The notes below the pieces were generated by a model. The model saw nothing but the letters and a program-made list of their open reading frames with translations, was not told where the DNA came from and ran no database searches. The position numbers and the translations under genes are program-made. 64,000 nucleotides of DNA from Amycolatopsis pithecellobii (GTDB lineage: Bacteria; Actinomycetota; Actinomycetes; Mycobacteriales; Pseudonocardiaceae): NCBI RefSeq assembly GCF_009707865.1, contig NZ_WMBA01000009.1, forward strand, positions 1-64,000. The letters are read 5' to 3'. Within the stretch, counting starts at the first letter, position 1, and the number at the start of each line of letters is the position of its first letter. Below, piece after piece: positions 8,598-16,244 of the stretch.

Positions 8598-8639
8598 TGG
8601 GTGCACGGTGGACATCGGCCGATGTCCACCGTGCACCCA
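8598..8639. terminator. Perfect 42-bp palindrome, probable bidirectional terminator
   Basis: The left arm 8598-8618 (begins TGGGTGCACGGTGGAC) is the exact reverse complement of 8619-8639, giving 21-bp arms with no spacer. It sits 3 nt beyond the stop codon of the minus-strand SDR and downstream of the plus-strand amidohydrolase. There is no U tract, as in I-shaped actinobacterial terminators. A protein-binding site is an alternative. Confidence 0.7.
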
Positions 8640-8642
8640 AGA

Positions 8643-9398
8643 TCAGATCCAGCCGCCGGTCGATCCGCCGTCGGCGAGCAACACCGAGCCGTTCACGGCT
8701 TCGCCGGCAGGGCCCAGTAGCTCGGCGATCAGGTGCGCGAGAGAGCCCGGGCTCAGCGGCTTTTGCCGGTACGTGGAACCGGCGATCGCGGCCTCGGCCT
8801 GCTCCACGGTCGACTGATTCTGCTCGGCCGTGGTCCGGATCAGCGTGGCCAGGCGTTCGGTCTTGGTCGGGCCCGGATTGACGCCGAACACCCGCGCCCC
8901 CTCCGGGCACCACTGCTGAGCCAGCCCACGGGTCAGGTGAACCAGCGCGGCACCAAGGCAGCCCATGGCATAGTCGGCGGTCGCGACGCTGGCGGATGCG
9001 CCGATGACATTGACCAGCGCGCCGCCCCGTGCCGCAAGCCCCGGCAAGCAGGTGCGGCAAACCCGGATATAGCCCAGCAATTTCGTCTCGATCGCGGCTG
9101 ACCAGGCGTCGTCGGTCAGGGTCATGATGGAGCCGCCGGCCGAGGCGCTCGCGCAGTTGACGACCGCGTCGAGCGGCATCCGTTCGAGGATCCGGTCGTG
9201 GGTGCGGACGACGTCTGCGGAGTCACGGGTATCCACGCCGGCGAGCCACCTGCGATCGTCGACCTGCTTCACTTGCGGGCCTTCCCGGCCGCTGATGACG
9301 ACCGTCCAGCCGCGCTGCCACAGTTCGTCGGCGACCGCCTGGCCGATTCCCCTTGTGCCGCCGACGATCCACGCGTTCCCGGCCTGCTCCGAGCTCAC
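8643..9398 (-). CDS. Atypical SDR-family oxidoreductase lacking the YxxxK lysine
   Basis: A 251-residue SDR starting at GTG 9398, which overlaps the stop of the upstream VOC gene (GTGA). The cofactor motif is GGTRGIGQAVADEL near residue 12 and the C-terminus ends in LLADGGSTGG, as in FabG-like SDRs. The usual NNAG is replaced by NCASASAG. At the active site the sequence is TADYAMGCLGAALVHLTRGLA, so the Tyr is present but the Lys of YxxxK is Cys, and no Ser is found 12-13 residues before the Tyr. The protein may therefore be a weak or non-redox SDR. Translational coupling to the VOC gene suggests they act on the same intermediate. Confidence 0.85.
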   Translation of the reverse strand: MSSEQAGNAWIVGGTRGIGQAVADELWQRGWTVVISGREGPQVKQVDDRRWLAGVDTRDSADVVRTHDRILERMPLDAVVNCASASAGGSIMTLTDDAWSAAIETKLLGYIRVCRTCLPGLAARGGALVNVIGASASVATADYAMGCLGAALVHLTRGLAQQWCPEGARVFGVNPGPTKTERLATLIRTTAEQNQSTVEQAEAAIAGSTYRQKPLSPGSLAHLIAELLGPAGEAVNGSVLLADGGSTGGWI

Positions 9399-9937
9399 CT
9401 GGCGAGACCCAGCTGCCCGGCCCGCTGCTTGCGGTAGTCGGCGATATCGCAGAACCCCGGCTCGCCGGCGAACGCGGCGCGAGTGGTGGCCTCGATCTCT
9501 TCGTTCGAAAGGGTCAGGTCGAGCGGCTTCACCTGAGGCTGCTGCACGTGCCACGGCGTCTCGATGAAGACCTCGACGCCGTTGCCCTCCGGATCCGCGA
9601 AGTACACCGACCACGTGTTGCCGTGCGTCTTCGGCTCGATCTCGGTCACCCGCTCATCGGCCCGTAGCATCTCGTACAGGGCCCGGAGATCGTCAAGCGT
9701 GCCGGACGACACGTACGCGGTGTGGTCGATCGTGTTCGACTTCCCGACCGAATCCCGGCCGGGCACGAAGGCCAGCTGGTGATGACTGACGCCCTGGGAG
9801 ATGAACACGACCTCCGGCGAGCCATCGGTCACTTCGAAACCAAGCACTTCGGTGTAGAACCGCACCATTTCGTCGAGATCGCGCACGAAGACAACGGTGT
9901 GCGACGGTGTGAGCCCCAGCTTCAATGACGGCGGCAT
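9395..9937 (-). CDS. VOC-family protein, single-module extradiol dioxygenase-like
   Basis: This 180-residue protein has one glyoxalase/bleomycin-resistance/dioxygenase (VOC) module. The candidate metal ligands are in place: His in PSHTVVFV near residue 13, His in NTIDHTAYV near residue 73 and Glu in NGVEVFIETPWHV near residue 127. The segment GNTWSVYFADPEGN is typical of ring-cleaving dioxygenase-type VOC proteins. A roughly 45-residue C-terminal tail (NEEIEATTRAAFAGEPGFCDIADYRKQR) is not part of the fold. It is coupled to the SDR and follows the acetoacetyl-CoA ligase gene on the same strand. Extradiol cleavage is plausible; an isomerase or epimerase role cannot be excluded. Confidence 0.85.
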   Translation of the reverse strand: MPPSLKLGLTPSHTVVFVRDLDEMVRFYTEVLGFEVTDGSPEVVFISQGVSHHQLAFVPGRDSVGKSNTIDHTAYVSSGTLDDLRALYEMLRADERVTEIEPKTHGNTWSVYFADPEGNGVEVFIETPWHVQQPQVKPLDLTLSNEEIEATTRAAFAGEPGFCDIADYRKQRAGQLGLAR

Positions 9938-9980
9938 TCTTCCTCCATGTGGTGTCCGGGAGCGATCACGTCGGCGGCAT

Positions 9981-11993
9981 TCAACGCGTACCTCCGAGCT
10001 GATTCTGCTCCTGCTCCGCTCGGCGGGTTCTGATTTCGAGGACCTCGTTGATCGCGTGTGGATTAGTGATGGATCCGAGGCTCACCGATTCTTCCGGCGT
10101 CCTGCCCGCCAGCATTCGTTTGATCGGGACTTCGAGCCGTTTGCCGGTGAGTGTGCGGGGGAGGGCGTTGACGAACCAGATCTCGTCCGGGATGTGCCGG
10201 GGTGACAACTGGGTTTTGATCAGGGTGCGGATGGACTTTCGTAACGCGCTCTGGTCTGCCGTCGACGCGCTCGTGGCGATGATGAGCAGTAAGTGGCCGG
10301 TCGTGTCGTGGCCGCCTTCGAGGTGGACGATCACGCTGTCGGTGATGTCGGGGATCGGGTCGAGGACCCGGTAGAACTCGGCTGTGCCGAGTCGGATGCC
10401 GCCGCGGTTGAGTGTGGCGTCGGATCGTCCGGTGAGCTGGAAGGTGCCGCGGGAGGTGATGGTCAGCCAGTCTCCGTGGCGCCAGATGCCGGGGTAGGTG
10501 GCGAAGTAGGTTTCCCGGTAGAGCTTTTTGTCGCTCGTATCTCCCCACAAGAAGACCGGCATCGAGGGCATCGGTTTCGTGACGACGAGTTCGCCGGGTG
10601 TGTCCCGGACCGGTGTGCCGTTCTCGTCGAAGGAGTCGATGGCCACCCCGAGTTGGGCGCAGGCGATCTCGCCGGCGACGACGGGCAGTGCCAGGCAGGA
10701 GCCGATGAAGGAGGTGCACACATCGGTTCCGCCCGAGCCCGACCGGAGTTGCAGCGTGGTCGATACGTGCTCGTAGACCCACTGGAAGACGTCGGCGGTC
10801 AGCGTCGATCCGGTCGCGCTGATCACTCGCACCGCGGAGAGGTCGAACTTTTCGCCCGGCCGTATTCCGGCGGCCATCGATTTGCTGATCAGTGCGGCGC
10901 CGACGATGACGTTCGTTGCTTTCCAGCGCGCGATTTCCGCCCACCAGGTGTGGTCGTCGGGCCAGGTCGGGTCTCCGTCGAAGCAGACGAGCGTGGCCCC
11001 GCGGAGCAGGGTGGAGACGGCCAGGTTCCAGACGACCCAGCTGGTGGTGGCGTAGGCGAACATCACGTCGCCGGGCCCGACCTCGTGGTGCAGGGAAAGC
11101 GCTTTCTGGTGTTCGACCACGATGCGCCCGTGGCCGTGCACAATCGCTTTCGGCACTCCGGTCGTCCCGGAGGAGAACAAGATGAAAAGCGGATGGTCGG
11201 CATCGACCTGCTCGAAGCTGGGTTCTCCGCCCGGTTGGGCGGCCAGTAGCTCGTCCCACGCCAAGTGGCCGGGACGCCGGGCCGACCCGAGGTAGCCGAT
11301 CACGACGATGTGGCGCACGGAGGGCAGCGCGTCGGCGAGGTGCCGCAGGTCGTCGCCGCGGTCGATATCCGTGCCCCGGAACCGGTATCCGTCGACTCCG
11401 ACGAGCACCGCCGGCTCGATCTGACGCAGCCGGTCCAGTATCGCCTGAGGTCCGAACTCCGGCGCACACGAGCAGAAGACCGCACCCAGACTCGCGGCGG
11501 CGAGGAACAGGATCACGGCTTCCGGAATGTTCGGGACGACCGCTGCCACCCGGTCGCTGCGTTCGACGCCAAGGCCTGCCAGCGCGCGCTGAGCCCGGGC
11601 GACGGCGTCGCGGAGTTCCGCGTACGTCAGCGTGCTGTCCGGGCGGGTCTGGGACGACCCGCGCAAGGCGACGGCGTCGTCCTCGCCTTGCAGGGCGTTT
11701 TCCGCGTAGTTGAGCAACGCTCCGGTGAACCAGCGGGTGTCCGGCATCGGATCGTCCGATATGGACAGTTCGTAACCGCGAGAGTGCTTGACATCGAAAT
11801 ACTCCCACACCGACGCCCAGAACGTGCCCGGGTCGTCCACCGACCATCGCCAGAGCTCCTGGTAGTCGGCGAAGCGACGGCCCAGGCGCTGCTCCAGCCA
11901 CGACCAGTACCGGCCGATGTGCGAGTTCGCCCGGACATCGGCGGGCGGCTGCCACAGCACCTGGCGGCCGCCGTCATCGGCCAGGTTCGTCAC
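9981..11993 (-). CDS. Acetoacetyl-CoA synthetase (acetoacetate-CoA ligase)
   Basis: This protein of about 670 residues starts at GTG 11993 behind GGAGG (the frame extends 13 codons further upstream). It has the ANL adenylate-forming fold with an ACAS-N domain (YWSWLEQRLGRRFADYQELWRWSVDDPGTFWASVWEYFDV), the P-loop-like FILFSSGTTGVPKAIVHGHG, GSGGTDVCTSFIG, LTGRSDATLNRGGIRLGTAEFY and the C-terminal Lys in LTGKRLEVPIKRML. The length and the VWEYFDV and GGTDVC segments are typical of AacS. It activates acetoacetate or a related short 3-oxo acid with ATP and CoA in the cytoplasm. In a ring-degradation island this would salvage acetoacetate for thiolysis by the thiolase at 16245. Confidence 0.93.
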   Translation of the reverse strand: MTNLADDGGRQVLWQPPADVRANSHIGRYWSWLEQRLGRRFADYQELWRWSVDDPGTFWASVWEYFDVKHSRGYELSISDDPMPDTRWFTGALLNYAENALQGEDDAVALRGSSQTRPDSTLTYAELRDAVARAQRALAGLGVERSDRVAAVVPNIPEAVILFLAAASLGAVFCSCAPEFGPQAILDRLRQIEPAVLVGVDGYRFRGTDIDRGDDLRHLADALPSVRHIVVIGYLGSARRPGHLAWDELLAAQPGGEPSFEQVDADHPLFILFSSGTTGVPKAIVHGHGRIVVEHQKALSLHHEVGPGDVMFAYATTSWVVWNLAVSTLLRGATLVCFDGDPTWPDDHTWWAEIARWKATNVIVGAALISKSMAAGIRPGEKFDLSAVRVISATGSTLTADVFQWVYEHVSTTLQLRSGSGGTDVCTSFIGSCLALPVVAGEIACAQLGVAIDSFDENGTPVRDTPGELVVTKPMPSMPVFLWGDTSDKKLYRETYFATYPGIWRHGDWLTITSRGTFQLTGRSDATLNRGGIRLGTAEFYRVLDPIPDITDSVIVHLEGGHDTTGHLLLIIATSASTADQSALRKSIRTLIKTQLSPRHIPDEIWFVNALPRTLTGKRLEVPIKRMLAGRTPEESVSLGSITNPHAINEVLEIRTRRAEQEQNQLGGTR

Positions 11994-12066
11994 GTTGCCT
12001 CCGTCTCTGCCGGCACTTCCCTGGTGTACCACGTCGATCCGAATATGGGCAAGAAAGTTGAAAATC

Positions 12067-12096
12067 TTGACGAAGCTCGATCGCGGTGGCTACCGT
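12067..12096 (+). promoter_or_regulatory. Candidate promoter for a leaderless aldolase mRNA
   Basis: TTGACG (12067-12072), an 18-nt spacer and TACCGT (12091-12096) end 6 nt before the ATG at 12103. There is no Shine-Dalgarno sequence ahead of that ATG. The geometry would start transcription at or next to the start codon, as in leaderless mRNAs common in actinomycetes. Confidence 0.5.
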
Positions 12097-12102
12097 GGCT
12101 CC

Positions 12103-12870
12103 ATGTTCGCGGCAAGGGAACGGGCGGCACGGCCCACCTTCACGACGCCGGCGGAAGAACGCCGATACCGGAAACAGCGGTTGGCGGCGGCATTCCGGTT
12201 GTTCGGCCACTTCGGTTTCGACGAAGGCGTCGCCGGGCACATCACGGCCCGGGACCCGGAGTACACCGATCATTTCTGGGTCAATCCATTCGGGATGAGT
12301 TTCAAGCAGATCCGGGTCGGTGACCTGATTCTGGTGAACAGCCACGGTGAGGTGGTGGAAGGATCGTGGCCGGTCAACCGGGCGGCGTTCTGTATCCACT
12401 CCGCCGTGCACGACGCCCGTCCCGATGTGGTCGCCGCGGCCCACAGTCATTCGGTGTATGGCAAGACATTGTCGGCGCTCGGCGTCGAGCTGTTGCCGCT
12501 CACGCAGGATGCCTGCGCCTTCTATGAGGACCATGCGGTGTTCGCCGACTACACCGGAGTCGTCCTTGACACCGAAGAGGGACGCCGTATCGCGGAGGCG
12601 CTCGGGTCGCGTAAGGCGGTGATCCTGCGGAACCATGGGTTGCTCACGGTCGGCAGGACGGTGGACGAAGCGGCGTGGTGGTTCATCACGCTTGAGCGCA
12701 GCTGTCAGGTTCAGGTGCTGGCGATGGCCGCGGGCGGATATCGCCTGATCGAAGACAAGATGGCGCAAGTGACTTCGGAACAGGTGGGGAGCGAGAAAAT
12801 GGGCTGGCGATCCTTCCAACCCTTATATGACTGGATTGTGTCGGTGCAGCCGGAGCTCCTCGATGAATAG
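12103..12870 (+). CDS. Class II aldolase/adducin-family protein
   Basis: This 255-residue protein has the zinc-dependent class II aldolase fold: FGFDEGVAGHITARDP near residue 40, the metal histidines in VAAAHSHSVYGKTL near residue 110 and ILRNHGLLTVGRTVDEA near residue 175. The family includes fuculose-phosphate aldolase and several decarboxylases or aldolases acting on non-phosphorylated substrates. The ATG at 12103 follows a promoter-like sequence, with no ribosome site. The stop overlaps the next gene (ATGAATAG), so the two are translationally coupled. Retro-aldol cleavage of a ring-opening product is a reasonable inference. Confidence 0.88.
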   Translation: MFAARERAARPTFTTPAEERRYRKQRLAAAFRLFGHFGFDEGVAGHITARDPEYTDHFWVNPFGMSFKQIRVGDLILVNSHGEVVEGSWPVNRAAFCIHSAVHDARPDVVAAAHSHSVYGKTLSALGVELLPLTQDACAFYEDHAVFADYTGVVLDTEEGRRIAEALGSRKAVILRNHGLLTVGRTVDEAAWWFITLERSCQVQVLAMAAGGYRLIEDKMAQVTSEQVGSEKMGWRSFQPLYDWIVSVQPELLDE

Positions 12871-13450
12871 CGGTCACGGCGACGGGCAACCCCGCACCCA
12901 TTTCACGTCGATCCATGACTCGACCGCTGAGGACTGGTCGATCATCATGCGTCAGTTCGACATCACCCAAAGCCTGGTGGCGGACAACGTCCTGGCTCAG
13001 CTTCGCTTGCTGGCTCACGATGACGGTGGTTTTCCGGTGAATCGGCTGGAACACTCGCTGCAGACGGCAACGCGGGCCGAGCGTGACGGGCGGGACGAGG
13101 AATACATCCTGTGTGCTCTCTTGCACGATATCGGGGACAACCTCGCACCCCTGAATCATCCGGCCATCGCCGCGGGAATTCTCAAACCGTTCGTGTCGAA
13201 GGCCAACCACTGGATGGTCAGCCACCACGGTATTTTCCAGGGCTATTACTTCTGGCAGCACATCGGGCTCGATCCCCATCACCGCGAGCGGTTCCGGGAT
13301 TCTCCGTACTTCGAGTACACCGAAGAGTTCTGCGCCAAGTACGACGATCCGTCTTTCGACGGCGACTACCGCAGCTCGCCGCTGGAGCATTTCGAGCCGC
13401 TGGTCCGATCGCTGCTCGCGCCGCTCCCTTCGCGAAATTCCCGACCATAG
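12863..13450 (+). CDS. HD-domain protein, candidate PhnZ-like diiron oxygenase or hydrolase
   Basis: This 195-residue protein starts at ATG 12863, inside the end of the aldolase gene. The HD-fold metal ligands are all recognisable: His in NRLEHSLQTATRAERDG, HD in CALLHDIGDNLAPLNH (with a further His), His in WMVSHHGIFQGYYFW and a late Asp in EFCAKYDDPSFDGDY. That set of six ligands matches mixed-valent diiron HD proteins such as PhnZ, which use O2 to cleave C-C or C-P bonds, as well as HD phosphohydrolases. The family is widespread but mostly uncharacterised. Tight coupling to the aldolase and to an acyl-CoA dehydrogenase 7 nt downstream argues for a catabolic rather than a nucleotide role. 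Confidence 0.8.
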   Translation: MNSGHGDGQPRTHFTSIHDSTAEDWSIIMRQFDITQSLVADNVLAQLRLLAHDDGGFPVNRLEHSLQTATRAERDGRDEEYILCALLHDIGDNLAPLNHPAIAAGILKPFVSKANHWMVSHHGIFQGYYFWQHIGLDPHHRERFRDSPYFEYTEEFCAKYDDPSFDGDYRSSPLEHFEPLVRSLLAPLPSRNSRP

Positions 13451-13457
13451 GAGCACG

Positions 13458-14624
13458 GTGGATTTCCAGCTCGATGACGACCAGCGTCTGGTCCGCGACG
13501 GTGCACGAAAACTCGCGCGCAGTTTCAGCGACGAGTACTGGGCCGAGTGTGACGACAAGCATCAGTTTCCCTGGGATTTCTACAATGCGTTCGCCCGAGG
13601 TGGCTGGCTGGGGATCGCGATCCCGGAAAAGTACGGCGGGGGCGGGCAGGGCATCTTCGAAGCGGCGTTGCTGCTGCAGGAGGTCGCCGCCTCCGGCGCC
13701 GGTATGAACGGGTGCTCGACGATGCACCTGACGATCTTCGGGCTCAACACGATCGTCAAACACGGCAGCGAGCAATTGCGCGAGGAAGTCCTGCCCGCCG
13801 CCGCGGACGGGTCGCTGCATGTTTGTTTCGGCGTCACCGAACCGGACGCGGGAACGGACACCACGCGAGTGTCCACTTTTGCCCGCCGCACCACGGGTGG
13901 CTACGTCATCAGCGGGCGGAAGGTGTGGATCACCAAGGCCGGTGACTCCCAGAAGATGGTGCTCATCGCCAGGACAACGCGGCGAGAGGAAGTCGCCAGG
14001 CCGACCGATGGCATGTCGTTGTTCCTGATCGACATCGATCCCGACCATGTTCAGCTGCAGGCGATTCCGAAGATGGGCCGTAACGCGGTCGCCTCCTACG
14101 AGGTTTTCATCGACGACTATTTCGTTCCGGAGTCGGCTCGTATCGGCGAGGAGGGCGAGGGTTTCCGGTATCTGCTCGACGGCCTGAATCCGGAGCGGAT
14201 CCTGCTCGCCCACGAGGCGCTGGGAATCGGCCGGGCGGCGATCGAGCGAGCCGTCCGGTACGCGAAGGAGCGCGTCGTGTTCGATCGTCCGATCGGTCAG
14301 AACCAGGGCATCGCCTTCCCGCTGGCCGAGGCGGCCACCCGCCTGGACGCGGCCGAACTGATGGCCCGCAAAGCCGCCTGGTGTTACGACAACGGCCTCT
14401 CCTGTGGCCGCGAGGCCAACATGGCGAAGTGGTTGTGTGCCGACGCGGGGTTCGCGGCTGCCGACCGGGCGATCCAAACCCTCGGCGGCATGGGCTACGC
14501 CAAGGAATATCACGTCGAACGCTACTTCCGGGAAGCCCGCATCCTGCGGCTCGCCCCGGTCAGCCAGGAGATGGTGCTCAACTTCGTCTCCACCCACGTT
14601 CTCGGCCTGCCGAAGTCCTACTGA
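13458..14624 (+). CDS. Acyl-CoA dehydrogenase
   Basis: This 388-residue FAD enzyme starts at GTG 13458. It has the ACAD signatures CFGVTEPDAGTDTTRVSTFA and VWITKAGDSQKM in the middle domain, and FDRPIGQNQGIAFPLAEAATRLDAA and QTLGGMGYAKEYHVERYFREARI in the C-terminal domain. The MCAD-type catalytic Glu motif (YEGT) is replaced by LAPVSQEM, while LNPERILLAHEALG has a Glu at the place of the base in isovaleryl-CoA dehydrogenase; that residue is the likely base. It dehydrogenates an acyl-CoA alpha-beta bond and passes electrons to ETF. It lies 7 nt after the HD gene in the same operon. Confidence 0.93.
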   Translation: MDFQLDDDQRLVRDGARKLARSFSDEYWAECDDKHQFPWDFYNAFARGGWLGIAIPEKYGGGGQGIFEAALLLQEVAASGAGMNGCSTMHLTIFGLNTIVKHGSEQLREEVLPAAADGSLHVCFGVTEPDAGTDTTRVSTFARRTTGGYVISGRKVWITKAGDSQKMVLIARTTRREEVARPTDGMSLFLIDIDPDHVQLQAIPKMGRNAVASYEVFIDDYFVPESARIGEEGEGFRYLLDGLNPERILLAHEALGIGRAAIERAVRYAKERVVFDRPIGQNQGIAFPLAEAATRLDAAELMARKAAWCYDNGLSCGREANMAKWLCADAGFAAADRAIQTLGGMGYAKEYHVERYFREARILRLAPVSQEMVLNFVSTHVLGLPKSY

Positions 14625-14648
14625 GTCGGCCTGCAATTTCGAAAATTC

Positions 14649-14677
14649 TTGTGTAATTCGACATCGATGGGTTAGTG
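14649..14677 (+). promoter_or_regulatory. Candidate promoter for the FAH/thiolase/monooxygenase run
   Basis: TTGTGT (14649-14654), a 17-nt spacer and TTAGTG (14672-14677) lie in the 109-nt gap between the acyl-CoA dehydrogenase and FAH-family genes. The match to a vegetative promoter is weak. The AT-rich AATTTCGAAAATT just upstream (14635-14647) could be part of an operator. Confidence 0.35.
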
Positions 14678-14733
14678 TCCTTGTGGGCCGGTGGTTCTGG
14701 GCACCCGTGCCGGGGACAACGAAATGGAGAGCC

Positions 14734-15576
14734 ATGCGTTTGGTCAATCTCAACAACCGGTTCGGAATCGCCGTCGAGGACGGGATTGTCGACGTGGCCG
14801 AGGCCAGCGGTGGCCGCTTCGGTCCCGACCCGCTCGGAGTCCTGTCGCAGTGGCACGAGTTCCGGGAATGGGCCGCCTCCGCCGAGCTCGGAGCGGGGAA
14901 GCCATGGACGGCGCAGGACCTGGGGTCTCCCGTGCCCAACCCCCGGCAGGTGTTCGCCATTGGCCTGAACTATCGCGCGCACGCGGCTGAAGCCGAAACC
15001 GCCGCGCCCGAGCTGCCGGCGGTGTTCACGAAGTTTCCCGCCTCCATCGCCGGGCCGGATATCACGGTGACTCTGCCGCCGGAGGGCAATGTGGACTGGG
15101 AAGTCGAACTGGTGGTCGTCATCGGCGCCGCGGCACGGCATGTCGCGCCCGAGGATGCGTGGAAGTACGTCGCCGGGTTCACGGTCGGCCAGGACATTTC
15201 AGAGCGCAAGCGGCAGTTGGTCGGCCCGGTCGCACAGTTCAGTCTCGGAAAATCGTACGAAGGTTTCTCGCCGATGGGGCCTTACCTGGTCACCCTCGAC
15301 GAGGTGGCCGACCCGGCGGATCTGGCCTTGTCGTGCACCATCAACGGCGAGGAGGTCCAGTCGGGCCGCACCTCCCAGATGATCTTCGACGTGCCGGCTC
15401 TCATCGCGCATCTGTCATCGGTACTGACCCTGCATCCGGGCGACGTCATCTTCACCGGAACACCGTCGGGTGTCGGAATCGCGCGGAATCCGCCGCGCTT
15501 CATCGCGGCCGGCGACGTGCTGGAGAGCTCGGTCGAAGGGCTCGGCACCATCCGCCAGCGTTTCAAGCAGGCCTGA
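14734..15576 (+). CDS. Fumarylacetoacetate hydrolase-family protein
   Basis: This 280-residue protein starts at ATG 14734 behind GGAGA. After a small N-terminal domain comes the FAH domain (PNPRQVFAIGLNYRAHAAEA from about residue 68). The metal ligands are Glu and Glu in NVDWEVELVVVIG and Asp in FTVGQDISERKRQ, and the C-terminal loop is FTGTPSGVGIARNPPRF. The family includes hydratases, decarboxylases and hydrolases acting on the ring-cleavage products of meta-cleavage and homoprotocatechuate pathways, and acylpyruvases. With a VOC dioxygenase and aromatic monooxygenase nearby it probably handles a 2-oxo acid from ring opening. Exact reaction unknown. Confidence 0.92.
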   Translation: MRLVNLNNRFGIAVEDGIVDVAEASGGRFGPDPLGVLSQWHEFREWAASAELGAGKPWTAQDLGSPVPNPRQVFAIGLNYRAHAAEAETAAPELPAVFTKFPASIAGPDITVTLPPEGNVDWEVELVVVIGAAARHVAPEDAWKYVAGFTVGQDISERKRQLVGPVAQFSLGKSYEGFSPMGPYLVTLDEVADPADLALSCTINGEEVQSGRTSQMIFDVPALIAHLSSVLTLHPGDVIFTGTPSGVGIARNPPRFIAAGDVLESSVEGLGTIRQRFKQA

Positions 15577-15626
15577 TCGGGCGGACCGAAATCGCATCAT
15601 CGATACCGGCAAAGGAGCAGGGAATC

Positions 15627-16235
15627 GTGACCTCGGAAGTCAGGGCGGCGCATGCCTCGGATGAACTGTCGGCGCGGTACCCCGGCAGGGACCTCACCGA
15701 CGAGCAGAAGAATGCCGTCCGCGACGCGACGGCATCGATCGAGCAGCTTGTCGAGACCGAAGGACTGCTCACCTTCGCGGTCGGTGAAGCGCTCAGCTCG
15801 TTCGTGACCGGCATCCTCGAGTCGGTGGCCGAAATCGCCGGCGAGGAGGCGGCGATCGCCGCCGCGGTCCAGGTTGGGCATCGGTACGGGCGCGAGAATT
15901 ACTCGAAGTATCTGCGCAACCGGGGGCTGACCTCCAGCCCGGAAGTGTTCTGTGCCTATCAGGACTACATGCACGCTGTTCGCGGACCCAGGCACGCGAC
16001 CGCGCTGTGGGCGACCTACGGAGACGACTCGGTCACGGTCGAGCGTTCGGACTGCCTGTACTTCAGTGGCGAGCGCGGCACGCCGAACCGCATCGTCGCC
16101 GCGATGGAAGCGAGCATCGTCGAGGGCTACCAGCAGGTCGATCCCCAGCTGCGGATGGAGAATCCGCGCTGCCTGACCAAGGGAAATCCCGAGGGATGCC
16201 TTCACCTGTTCCGCTTCAGCCAGCCGGCGGAATGA
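15627..16235 (+). CDS. Conserved protein of unknown function (weakly ATC-hydrolase-like)
   Basis: This 202-residue protein starts at GTG 15627, 9 nt after AAAGGAG (15611-15617). It is mostly helical by composition, with no signal peptide or membrane segment. The C-terminal third has Cys in RSDCLYFSGERG and two Cys in NPRCLTKGNPEGCLHLFRF. A G-x-x-x-C-x-x-x-F-R-F ending is reminiscent of the L-2-amino-thiazoline-4-carboxylate hydrolase family and of small-ligand-binding V4R-like domains, but I cannot assign it with confidence. It lies between the FAH and thiolase genes, separated by 50 and 9 nt, so it is part of the catabolic operon. Confidence 0.8.
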   Translation: MTSEVRAAHASDELSARYPGRDLTDEQKNAVRDATASIEQLVETEGLLTFAVGEALSSFVTGILESVAEIAGEEAAIAAAVQVGHRYGRENYSKYLRNRGLTSSPEVFCAYQDYMHAVRGPRHATALWATYGDDSVTVERSDCLYFSGERGTPNRIVAAMEASIVEGYQQVDPQLRMENPRCLTKGNPEGCLHLFRFSQPAE

Positions 16236-16244
16236 GAGCCGATC

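Noticed and set aside
8354-8629. 91-residue frame in the amidohydrolase/SDR spacer
   Set aside because: It runs through the perfect palindrome and has no ribosome site or domain; treated as possible repeat DNA.
10063-11955. 630-residue frame on the same strand as acetoacetyl-CoA synthetase
   Set aside because: Out-of-frame shadow rich in Arg, Pro and His; the 670-residue frame carries all ANL motifs.
14635-14647. AATTTCGAAAATT as a further copy of the TATTCGAA operator
   Set aside because: It shares only the TTCGAA core, which is expected by chance in AT-rich promoter stretches.
13218-14960. 580-residue antisense frame across the acyl-CoA dehydrogenase
   Set aside because: No domain; overlaps three real plus-strand genes.
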